From: an uncultured Solobacterium sp.
GTDB taxonomy: Bacteria; Bacillota_I; Bacilli_A; Erysipelotrichales; Erysipelotrichaceae
Direction: 5' to 3'
Assembly (NCBI GenBank): GCA_900552125.1
Contig: URYK01000035.1
Location: forward strand, 1 to 26,814
DNA length: 26,814 nt
Positions 16,255-23,744 of the stretch are shown in pieces (position 1 is the stretch's first letter; every line of letters starts with the position of its first letter). Under the pieces are notes generated by a model. That model made no database searches, was not told the origin of the DNA, and saw only the letters and a program-made list of their open reading frames with translations. The translations under genes were made by a program, and so were the position numbers.

Positions 16255-17589
16255 CTATAACATACCCTGTTCTTTTGATTTTAAATCCTTATAAAAGAAG
16301 AACATTAACACTGGTCCCATAATCGACCAGGCAATCGGTTCTGCTAAACAGACTCCTAGATATCCAGTAAAAGGTATTAATAAAAATGTTGCGGCAATCT
16401 TTACTGCCATCTCTATACAGCTAGAAACAATTGGTCCTCTTCCATTTCCTAGACCTTGTAGACCATTACGATAAATAAATAATATGGCTAGGATAAAGTA
16501 GAAGATACTGCTTATTCTTGTATAATATGCAGCTAATTCAATTACTTGTGTTTGTTTTGCGTTTACTAAGAAACCAATAAAGAAATCAATACAAGTATAG
16601 GATAATAAAATTACAATACATACCCATATAAAGGTAATCGCAACACTTGATTTCATCCCAGCTCGTATACGTCTAAATTGTTTTGCGCCTAAGTTTTGAG
16701 AAACAAAAGTCGTATCCGCAATAGCTATACTGATTAATGGCTGCATGAACATTTCCACAACCTTTCTTGCGGCTGTATGTGCCGCAATTGTTACTTCTCC
16801 CAAACTATTGACTGCACTCTGCAAGATTACAGATCCTAAAGAAACAATAGAGTTCATTAAGCCCATAGAAATTCCCATGGATAATTGTTTATATAAGATT
16901 TCTTTTTCAAACTGAAAATCTTCTTTCTTAATTATAAACATTGGATATTTCTTCTTCATATAGATATAACATAAAACAACACTAACAAACTGTGATATCA
17001 CAGTTGCATATCCTGCACCTGCTACTCCTAAATGAACATATGCAATAAAGATATAATCCAATACCACATTTAAAATTGATGCGACAATTAGAAAATATAA
17101 AGGCGTTCTGCTATCTCCAATGGAACGCATCATACTAGCCATCATATTATATGCCATTGTCACAAATAGACCAAAAACAATAATAGTCAAATATTCATTT
17201 GCCTCATCATATATAGAGGAAGGAGTCTTCAGCAATGTTAATAATAAATCTTTAGTTAACATTGCGAATATAAAAATCACAATTACACTAACCGCACATA
17301 ACAACAAACAGCCAGCTGTTGCTTTCTTCATTCCTTCTTCATCTTTAGCACCATAGTATTGCGCAATGAGAATAGACACCCCCATAGCAACTCCTGTACA
17401 TAAGCCAATCACTAAATTGGATAAGGAAGTACTAGCCCCTACTGCAGCTAAAGCATTAACTCCTAAAATCTGTCCAACCATCATTGTATCAGCCATTGTA
17501 TAAAACTGTTGAAAAATATTTCCTAATAAAACAGGAATCGCAAAACTCATAATTAATTTTGTGACATTTCCTTGTGTCATGTTTTTCAT
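16255..17589 (-). CDS. MATE-family multidrug/metabolite efflux transporter
   Basis: This 444-residue integral membrane protein has about 12 transmembrane helices in two pseudo-repeats. The MATE signature is near the start: IPVLLGNIFQQFYTMADTMMVGQ, with GVNALAAVGAS and GLCTGVAMGVSILIAQYYGA after it. The second half repeats the pattern in AADTTFVSQNLGAKQFRR-like form. I chose ATG 17589 because AGGTGATGAG precedes it and MATE homology begins there; the upstream open frame runs into the terminator at 17641-17663. Family members export drugs, toxins or flavonoid-like compounds using Na+ or H+. It may be the last gene of the inserted block or an independent neighbour of hslO. The substrate is unknown. 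Confidence 0.93.
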   Translation of the reverse strand: MKNMTQGNVTKLIMSFAIPVLLGNIFQQFYTMADTMMVGQILGVNALAAVGASTSLSNLVIGLCTGVAMGVSILIAQYYGAKDEEGMKKATAGCLLLCAVSVIVIFIFAMLTKDLLLTLLKTPSSIYDEANEYLTIIVFGLFVTMAYNMMASMMRSIGDSRTPLYFLIVASILNVVLDYIFIAYVHLGVAGAGYATVISQFVSVVLCYIYMKKKYPMFIIKKEDFQFEKEILYKQLSMGISMGLMNSIVSLGSVILQSAVNSLGEVTIAAHTAARKVVEMFMQPLISIAIADTTFVSQNLGAKQFRRIRAGMKSSVAITFIWVCIVILLSYTCIDFFIGFLVNAKQTQVIELAAYYTRISSIFYFILAILFIYRNGLQGLGNGRGPIVSSCIEMAVKIAATFLLIPFTGYLGVCLAEPIAWSIMGPVLMFFFYKDLKSKEQGML

Positions 17590-17640
17590 CTCATCACCTA
17601 CAGGTATTAATTCTATCATATTTTCAAAAAAACAAAAGAT

Positions 17641-17663
17641 AAAAATCCCGTTGTTCAACGGGA
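17641..17663 (-). terminator. Terminator after the XRE-repeat gene
   Basis: On the minus strand TCCCGTTG pairs perfectly with CAACGGGA around a two-base loop, followed by TTTTTA. It starts 8 bases after the XRE gene stop. It also supports the downstream MATE start at 17589. Confidence 0.9.
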
Positions 17664-17671
17664 CTTATAAA

Positions 17672-18451
17672 TTAACATTTAGGTATACGCCGTAATAAAA
17701 ATTCTATTAGCTTAGGAAGTGGTGTAGTGTTTAAGAAAGTTTGAAAATTATGATATTCATTTGGACTTAAGAAACAAGCATTGCTTTCTCGTAGATGATA
17801 TACAACATCTCCCATTGGATTTACACCAACTGCAATTGGTCCATATGCTAATGCTCCTATTCCAACATAAAAACCAATGGATAAAGCCCCTAAACTATAA
17901 ACACCAATTGCCATAGCCCCAATGCTTATATAACCTATGGATAATGCTCCTATCGCAAGATATCCTAAAGATAGTGGTCCTAACGCAATTAGTAATCCTA
18001 GTGTTAAGCAACCCAAGCTAAATAATCCTAAACTTAATAGACCAATAGAAATTACTCCAATTGATACATTACCAATCGCAATAATACCTTTCGCAACTCT
18101 CCAATGACCTTGTTCATCTCTTGCTCTTCCAATATTAATATCAATAAGAGGTATACCTAATATCTTTAAATTAGATTGGTAACGTTTCTCATAGAAATAG
18201 CGATGATGAACATAAATTACTTCTTTCTCTTTCACTATTTCTTTTTGTATTTGTTCATTATTATCTAGTAATTCATCAATACTTACCTGTAATGCTTTTG
18301 ATAATGATTTCAAATTTTCAAAATCTGGTAACGATGTTCCATTCTCCCATTTTGATATTGCTTGTCTAGAAACATTACAGCGATTTGCAAGTTCTTCCTG
18401 TGAATATCCTTTTTCTTTCCTCAATGAATATAATTTATCTCTAAATTCCAT
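17672..18451 (-). CDS. XRE-family DNA-binding protein with a glycine-pentad repeat tail
   Basis: This is a 259-residue protein. Residues 3-62 are a clear Cro/C1 helix-turn-helix (LRKEKGYSQEELANRCNVSR, then QAISKWENGTSLPDFENL). Residues 63-120 form a charged linker. Residues 121-210 are about seventeen tandem units of the form (S/A/T)(I/L)Gx(hydrophobic) with glycines mostly every five residues (127, 132, 137, 142, 147, 152, 158, 163 and onward to 209). The tail ends RRIPKC. The repeats are hydrophobic, so this part may form a solenoid or lie in the membrane. ATG 18451 has GGAGATGAT upstream. It lies downstream of an ABC ATPase/permease pair and may regulate it or sense the membrane. The HTH is certain; the tail's function is unknown. 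Confidence 0.9.
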   Translation of the reverse strand: MEFRDKLYSLRKEKGYSQEELANRCNVSRQAISKWENGTSLPDFENLKSLSKALQVSIDELLDNNEQIQKEIVKEKEVIYVHHRYFYEKRYQSNLKILGIPLIDINIGRARDEQGHWRVAKGIIAIGNVSIGVISIGLLSLGLFSLGCLTLGLLIALGPLSLGYLAIGALSIGYISIGAMAIGVYSLGALSIGFYVGIGALAYGPIAVGVNPMGDVVYHLRESNACFLSPNEYHNFQTFLNTTPLPKLIEFLLRRIPKC

Positions 18452-18497
18452 ATTTAATCATCTCCAACGCTTGTATTCTATCAATTTTTATAACAAT

Positions 18498-18519
18498 TGA
18501 CTACATATTTCTATAGTCA
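18498..18519. promoter_or_regulatory. Inverted repeat upstream of the XRE gene, candidate operator
   Basis: TGACTA (18498-18503) and TAGTCA (18514-18519) flank 10 bases, an 8-shaped dyad 47 bases before the XRE start. XRE proteins often bind such dyads in their own promoter. The core promoter itself is weak (TAGAAT near 18478). This is placement-based inference. Confidence 0.4.
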
Positions 18520-18643
18520 TTTATGTAAACAGTTGTTGCATTGGAATAAAATATCTTAATTTTAGAGATTTAGAGTCAAAACTCTTATTCGATTGTTACT
18601 ACTCTATCTGCTAGTTCAATTAAATCAGATAACACTTAAATCT

Positions 18644-20944
18644 TTATTCTTTCATATCATAACGAATATCTAACACCATTATTAAATCCAATAAAAGTAA
18701 TATAATTAATTTTGATAGTGAAAAAGTCCTCTGTAGAAATAAATTTCCCATAACAAGATCAAATAAGGAAAACAATTTCACAATTTCTATATCTGCCATA
18801 TATAAACAAACTGGAAAGAAAACAATTGTAGATAAAATACAAATTGATAATATTCGATGATGACATTTTCTTGAAATAAATACGCATAAAATCAATAAAC
18901 TAATCAATCCAAACATACGCGTTCCTACTAAAGCTAGGCCATACTGCATAACATTCATCTCTGGAGATAACGGAAACGTTACATTCATAGCTTCTATTCC
19001 AATAGAACCTAACGGAGCATCTTGCTGTGTCATGGGATATAACAAATAATAATGTAAGTAAGATAATAATTGAACGCTTAAGAAAATTACACTTCCCCAT
19101 AGACATGCACATAACCATTTTCTATTTCTTCTTTTACTTTTCCCACATTCTGTAGTAATTAATAAACTTTCCTGTTGTCTGTTTTCTACAAATAATCCAC
19201 TTAACAGCAAAATGATAGATAACATAACAACAATACCATCTTTCAAATCTTTTTCTGGCATACGCAGTGAGTAAATGGCACTATATCCTTTTCCATAAGC
19301 TATATATTCTGGATACATCTGCCAACTCTGAATTACTTCTTCTAATAAAATAGCATTTCGTGTTTCTTTCTGTAACTCCTCTTCCTTTTGTTTATATTGT
19401 TCATAAGTTATTTCATCATTCTGATATTGCTTTTTCAATGCGTCATACTCAGCATCAATTATTTGATATTCTTTTTGTTTCTCTTCTAGCAGTTCAGATT
19501 TTTCTTTATTCATTTTTCCTAGATATGGTTCATAAACTTGATAAACTGCCTTTTCGTTTTCTCGTATAATTTCTGTAGATGTATAGTTACGATAAAAAGT
19601 TAAACCAGTATAAAACATAACAGCGATTATTACAAAGATACCCTTATTTTTCCATAATAATAAATAATTTTCTTGTAAAAATAAATTTGTAGATGTAACT
19701 GTAATAGAAGGAAAATGGAATCTAAGATTTATTCGTTGCTTTCCATATATTACAAAATATATTATGGAAGATAGAATTCCTATCAGGAACATGCTCATAG
19801 CTAATATTGTCGGATATGACAATACGAAAGAAAATATAGAATATGCCGGCATATTTAAATATAATGATATTCCTATTATATAACGAAGTATATTCCAGCT
19901 TGTAAGTGCTGATAAAATAGAGGTATCGCGAATCAAATAGAAACAAATCATTTCTATGGCAAGAAGAAAAATGAAAGTAAGAATAGATAAAAGCTTATCT
20001 GCATATAACTGATACAGCATACTAAAGAAGATACCAAGCATACTAATAAATAGAGAAAAATGTAAGCTAGAAATAAGAAACCACTGCATGATCGTGAACG
20101 CATATGGACTTTCATATAAGGATGGAATTGATTGTATTGCCACATCCATTGGACAATATCCATAAAATACGATATGCAGTAAATAATCATATCCCATAAA
20201 CAAGAAAGTAAAGATAAAACTAATCAGTATCACAAACAACAGTTTATATACCGCTGTTATTTTCTGTCCATTAGCGGTGGAAAACAACAATTCTTTCATA
20301 TCCGCATCATCATCTTTATATACAAATATGACAATCCCACACATAAGTAATATAGATAACAATCGAACAATAGAATTATTCGCAAAACTTTCTACACCCT
20401 GATAATTTACGATTTCTACATTCTGCGTACTTAATTTCTGATATGCTTCTGCTTGTCTAATCATCTCCTTTTTTCTACTTTCGTCATATGTATTCCACAA
20501 TGGTCCTTCTTCCATTAATTCTGTTTTATCCTTGACCTGCTGGATATAATCCTTATACTGGTAGATTTTCTCATAATAGTTTACATAGTCTGTTAATGTA
20601 TCTTGATATATTATTATTTCCTCTTTATTCTCATTCTGATAACGAGAAAATTCACTTTTTGATAATTCTACTTCATGTTCACCTAAGAATTCTTCCTGAT
20701 AATAACGGAATGCTTTCTCATAATACTCTTTTTCTTCCTGTAGATAATTTAGCTGTTCATCTTTACCCAATTTATCTAACTGTGTTTCTATCTGTGCAAT
20801 TATCTTTGTCTCTATTTCGTTGTTTCCATCTATATTTTTCTGTAGAAAGACGAAGAACAATTCAGAAACACACAAGATAATAAGCAATAAGAAGAATGTT
20901 TTCTGACGAATCAGCTTCACCCATTCATAATATAGAAATTTCAT
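18644..20944 (-). CDS. Large ABC-2-type permease
   Basis: This 766-residue membrane protein looks like two fused ABC-2 permease halves. Each half starts with a cytoplasmic segment and a single helix (LIRQKTFFLLLIILCVSELF at residues 11-30; NKGIFVIIAVMFYTG near 432-446). Each is followed by a long charged, coiled-coil-like extracellular loop (about 37-185 and 450-550) and then a cluster of about five or six helices. The second loop has the heptad-rich YDALKKQYQNDEITYEQYKQ. The start overlaps the end of the ATPase gene by four bases, so the pair is translationally coupled and forms one transporter. Large-loop permeases of this kind often act in peptide or lantibiotic export or immunity, but the substrate is not shown. 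Confidence 0.87.
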   Translation of the reverse strand: MKFLYYEWVKLIRQKTFFLLLIILCVSELFFVFLQKNIDGNNEIETKIIAQIETQLDKLGKDEQLNYLQEEKEYYEKAFRYYQEEFLGEHEVELSKSEFSRYQNENKEEIIIYQDTLTDYVNYYEKIYQYKDYIQQVKDKTELMEEGPLWNTYDESRKKEMIRQAEAYQKLSTQNVEIVNYQGVESFANNSIVRLLSILLMCGIVIFVYKDDDADMKELLFSTANGQKITAVYKLLFVILISFIFTFLFMGYDYLLHIVFYGYCPMDVAIQSIPSLYESPYAFTIMQWFLISSLHFSLFISMLGIFFSMLYQLYADKLLSILTFIFLLAIEMICFYLIRDTSILSALTSWNILRYIIGISLYLNMPAYSIFSFVLSYPTILAMSMFLIGILSSIIYFVIYGKQRINLRFHFPSITVTSTNLFLQENYLLLWKNKGIFVIIAVMFYTGLTFYRNYTSTEIIRENEKAVYQVYEPYLGKMNKEKSELLEEKQKEYQIIDAEYDALKKQYQNDEITYEQYKQKEEELQKETRNAILLEEVIQSWQMYPEYIAYGKGYSAIYSLRMPEKDLKDGIVVMLSIILLLSGLFVENRQQESLLITTECGKSKRRNRKWLCACLWGSVIFLSVQLLSYLHYYLLYPMTQQDAPLGSIGIEAMNVTFPLSPEMNVMQYGLALVGTRMFGLISLLILCVFISRKCHHRILSICILSTIVFFPVCLYMADIEIVKLFSLFDLVMGNLFLQRTFSLSKLIILLLLDLIMVLDIRYDMKE

Positions 20945-21798
20945 GAATCCATCATGTAGAACAGATATACATCTTCTAAATCTGCTTCCACACTATCCTT
21001 TATTATTTTATCGCTAAGGTAGCGAATTCGCACTTTATCCTTCATTCTAATCATTCTCGCAATACGATATTGTTTCTGATAACTTTCCAGTTCCTCCATA
21101 ACTATATTTTTTTCACACACATATCCATTAAGCTTTTCAATCAAAGTCCCGCTATCTCCCTGATATAATAGTTTTCCTTTCTTTAATAGTAAAATTTCAT
21201 CCGCAATATATTCAATATCCTGCATGACGTGTGTTGCGATTATAACGATTTTATCTTTTGATATATCAAAAATATGATTTCTCATAACAATTCTTTCATA
21301 AGGATCTAGTCCAGCAGTAGGTTCATCTAAAATTAGAATATCTGGATTTCCCAATAATGCTTGCATAAACAACAGACGCTGTCGCATACCACCAGAATAA
21401 TCAGACATTTTTCTATGTAAATGTTCCTTTAAATGTACTTTGTCAGCTAATTCTGCAATCTGTCTAGAAGTATCTTCTTTTTTCATTCCTTTCAGTGCTG
21501 CCATATAGTACAAAAACTGTTTTGCACTTAATTGTTCATAGCCTTTCTGATTCTGTGGCATATAACCAATATGAGAACGATACTCTTTCTTTAGTTCATA
21601 AATAGATTTCCCATCATATAAAACATCGCCTTCATCTGCCTTTAAAGAAGTCGTGAGGATATGAAATAATGTACTTTTCCCTGCACCATTTGCGCCAATA
21701 AGACCATATATCCCTTTATCAAAGGAACAAGTCACATGATCTAAAGCATGTATATCTTTAAAAGATTTACTAATATCCTTTATTTCTAATAATGACAC
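20941..21798 (-). CDS. ABC transporter ATP-binding protein
   Basis: This is a 285-residue ATPase. Walker A is GANGAGKST (about residues 35-43), the Q-loop is MPQNQKG, the signature is YSGGMRQR, Walker B is ILILDEPTAGLDP, and the switch His is in IIATHVMQD. The C-terminal 70 residues are an accessory domain as in BcrA/NatA-like exporters. The start is GTG 21798, one base after the stop of the lipoprotein gene. GGAGAGGAG lies upstream, and an out-of-frame ATG overlapping it runs into a stop at once. It is coupled to the permease by a four-base overlap. Context (lipoprotein, ATPase, permease in one run) suggests export, or self-protection against a membrane-active molecule. Confidence 0.95.
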   Translation of the reverse strand: MSLLEIKDISKSFKDIHALDHVTCSFDKGIYGLIGANGAGKSTLFHILTTSLKADEGDVLYDGKSIYELKKEYRSHIGYMPQNQKGYEQLSAKQFLYYMAALKGMKKEDTSRQIAELADKVHLKEHLHRKMSDYSGGMRQRLLFMQALLGNPDILILDEPTAGLDPYERIVMRNHIFDISKDKIVIIATHVMQDIEYIADEILLLKKGKLLYQGDSGTLIEKLNGYVCEKNIVMEELESYQKQYRIARMIRMKDKVRIRYLSDKIIKDSVEADLEDVYLFYMMDS

Positions 21799-21799
21799 A

Positions 21800-22954
21800 T
21801 TACTCCTCTCCTTCTATATTTACCAATTCTATATAATCCCCTATTTCATTATCTTTAATTGGAAAATAACCAAACTTATTTCTTCCATTTGACACATATA
21901 ATCGATCTCCTGTAAATATCTGAGGTCTATGAAAGAACATTTCCTTATTTCTTAAATCTTTCGTATAAATAATTTCTCCATTTTTATCCATTAAAATTAT
22001 CATAGGAGTTTCATCATAATAAACTGAATTATCTAAGAGATAATAACCATCATGATAGAAAATGGTATTAAAAATCGTATCGCCTATTTTGCTTATTTTT
22101 TTAGTATTTCTATTTAATAGATACGTCTTCATATCTTCTGTATAAAACATCATATCTTTGTCTATAAAAATCAAATTTTTATCTTCTTCAATGATTTTTT
22201 TCACATTTAAACTTAAATCACATTCTAGCGTAACATCAAAATGTACCTTATCATCTTTTTCATACTGTTCCGCAGAAATATATGTAGTACTATCATCAAA
22301 GAATATATCTACTATTCCTTTTACACCATCAAATTGTACATCATTAAAGTCTAATGTATCTACATCACCGATATAGAACTGTTCTCCATTCATAAAATAA
22401 ATCTTATTTCTATGAAGTTCAAATAAATTATATCCTCCAGTTGTTGTTTTTTCATTTTCTTGTAAAGGAACTTTAAATATTTTTTCCTGATTTCTCCCAT
22501 CAAAATCACACCGGCTGATATATTGTGTCTCACTATCAGACGCATGATCATATACGGAAGCTATATAATATATCTTGTCTTTATAAACATTGAAATTATT
22601 ACCTGAAACAAAGCCATCACACTCTTTTAGATTCTGTATGGAACATGAAGATGACGGATCGGAATCTAAAACCTCCGCTTCATCATTATGTAGATAAGAG
22701 ATAACCGTTCCATCTGGCATTTCACCACTTTGAGGTATTAGGTCACCTATAGATACATAAGGAAATAATACAATATAATCTTCTGTCATATCCATATTTC
22801 TTAACCACGCCATATTGCTATGTAAGATAGAATAGTCTGCATCTAATAGGTATGTATTTTCAGATTTATCTATCTCACTTATTTCATCCTCTGAGCTACA
22901 TGAAGACAACACCACAAACAAACACACAATGATTACCTTAATTAGCTTTTTCAT
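21800..22954 (-). CDS. Lipoprotein with propeller-like repeats, first gene of the ABC operon
   Basis: This is a 384-residue exported lipoprotein. The signal peptide is MKKLIKVIIVCLFVVLSSC with lipidated Cys19 in the VLSSC lipobox. The body has recurring aromatic strands of the type KIYYIASVYDH, KIYFMNGEQFYIGD and DRLYVSNGRNKFGY. These are spaced about 40-50 residues apart, as in beta-propeller proteins of the DUF5050 kind. There is no enzyme motif. It sits on the outer face of the membrane next to the ABC transporter whose ATPase starts one base after its stop. A role as substrate-binding partner, sensor or immunity lipoprotein is inference. An inverted repeat spanning a TATAAT box precedes it (23020-23058). 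Confidence 0.85.
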   Translation of the reverse strand: MKKLIKVIIVCLFVVLSSCSSEDEISEIDKSENTYLLDADYSILHSNMAWLRNMDMTEDYIVLFPYVSIGDLIPQSGEMPDGTVISYLHNDEAEVLDSDPSSSCSIQNLKECDGFVSGNNFNVYKDKIYYIASVYDHASDSETQYISRCDFDGRNQEKIFKVPLQENEKTTTGGYNLFELHRNKIYFMNGEQFYIGDVDTLDFNDVQFDGVKGIVDIFFDDSTTYISAEQYEKDDKVHFDVTLECDLSLNVKKIIEEDKNLIFIDKDMMFYTEDMKTYLLNRNTKKISKIGDTIFNTIFYHDGYYLLDNSVYYDETPMIILMDKNGEIIYTKDLRNKEMFFHRPQIFTGDRLYVSNGRNKFGYFPIKDNEIGDYIELVNIEGEE

Positions 22955-23019
22955 GCTTTCATCACTCTCTTTTCATAGATTATCTGTCTTAACAAAATTT
23001 CTCTCTTTATAAGAAAGTA

Positions 23020-23058
23020 GACAGTATAACGAATATTATAAAACACCCTTATACTGCC
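23020..23058. promoter_or_regulatory. Inverted repeat spanning the lipoprotein promoter region
   Basis: GACAGTATAA (23020-23029) and TTATACTGCC (23049-23058) are 10-base arms that pair except for one G:U position. The 19-base centre holds a TATAAT on the minus strand, about 85 bases before the lipoprotein ATG. A regulator bound there would cover the -10 box. No T-run follows, so a terminator is less likely. Confidence 0.45.
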
Positions 23059-23137
23059 TATATAAATAGAAAGATATGTAATTTACAAAAACGAATTAGA
23101 TCATAAGTATCAAAATTCAACTTATCTATTATGGTAA

Positions 23138-23497
23138 TTATTGATTGTACACATCTGATGATTTATAAGTATTATTTCCAACCTTATGAGTGCTAACCGC
23201 TTGAGTAAAATACCTTGCATTATACGTTGAAGCATTTTTAATTATATTTGCCTGACCTGTATTTGGATCTCTTGAAGCGAAAAAATTATTATCAGCCAAT
23301 TTCCCAGTAGATGAAAGAATATAGTATGCATGCGTAGTGACACTACAGTTATCATTAGAAGCAGCAGTATAAGCAGTAAGTGTTTTTCCGTTCGATGTAA
23401 TATTTGTCCCGTAACTATATGTAGCAGCATAGATTCCTAAACCACTAGTCGCAAATAATGCTGTTGCAATGATTGCTTTTGTTAAGGATTTTCTCAT
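23138..23497 (-). CDS. Small secreted protein of unknown family, 119 residues
   Basis: ATG 23497 has AGGAAAG nine bases upstream; the ATG at 23506 overlaps that site and is unlikely. The first 25 residues (MRKSLTKAIIATALFATSGL, GIYAA) are a typical Sec signal peptide with AxA-like cleavage before TYSYG. The mature part is about 94 residues, rich in Ser, Thr, Asn and Tyr, with one Cys (NDNCSVTTH), and ends VYNQ. It starts 14 bases after the stop of a 44-residue peptide gene, so the two are co-transcribed. It resembles bacteriocin precursors in size and leader only; no family motif was recognised. Neighbouring ABC and lipoprotein genes suggest export or immunity partners. Confidence 0.75.
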   Translation of the reverse strand: MRKSLTKAIIATALFATSGLGIYAATYSYGTNITSNGKTLTAYTAASNDNCSVTTHAYYILSSTGKLADNNFFASRDPNTGQANIIKNASTYNARYFTQAVSTHKVGNNTYKSSDVYNQ

Positions 23498-23511
23498 AAA
23501 AACCATCTTTC

Positions 23512-23646
23512 CTATTCAGTTTTATATCCCCCATTATAAGTCGTTATGCCTGGATCATCTATTCCTTTATTGCCCCCTTCTACAATACAACAACAAAGTG
23601 CCAGGCATAATATAGGCAAGAATAGTATAAATTTTTTTAACTTCAT
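23512..23646 (-). CDS. 44-residue Cys-rich membrane or lipid-anchored peptide
   Basis: ATG 23646 has GGAAAGGTGAT at good spacing, a strong site for so short a gene. The peptide begins MKLKKFILFLPILCLALCCC (residues 1-20), a basic head and a hydrophobic core with four cysteines at residues 14 and 18-20. The tail is polar and Gly-rich: IVEGGNKGIDDPG, then ITTYNGGYKTE. The core resembles a lipoprotein signal (LALC) but with Leu before the Cys, so processing is uncertain. Its stop lies 14 bases ahead of the next start. It follows the TPR regulator on the same strand by 98 bases. A secreted signal peptide, a bacteriocin partner or a tiny immunity lipoprotein are all possible. It is easily missed by gene callers. 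Confidence 0.65.
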   Translation of the reverse strand: MKLKKFILFLPILCLALCCCIVEGGNKGIDDPGITTYNGGYKTE

Positions 23647-23744
23647 TTTTATCACCTTTCCTTCGCTTATATAATACATTAGTTCTAAATGATAATAAAT
23701 AAAATTAGGATAATTGAAAAAAAGTCATATTTTTCATAAAATTT

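Noticed and set aside
17590..17658. Longer N-terminus for the MATE protein
   Set aside because: It would cover the terminator of the XRE gene and adds residues without MATE similarity; ATG 17589 has a ribosome site.
23138..23497. Assignment as lactococcin 972-type bacteriocin
   Set aside because: Signal peptide and size fit, but the mature sequence lacks the family's aromatic/Gly pattern, so it is left as unknown.
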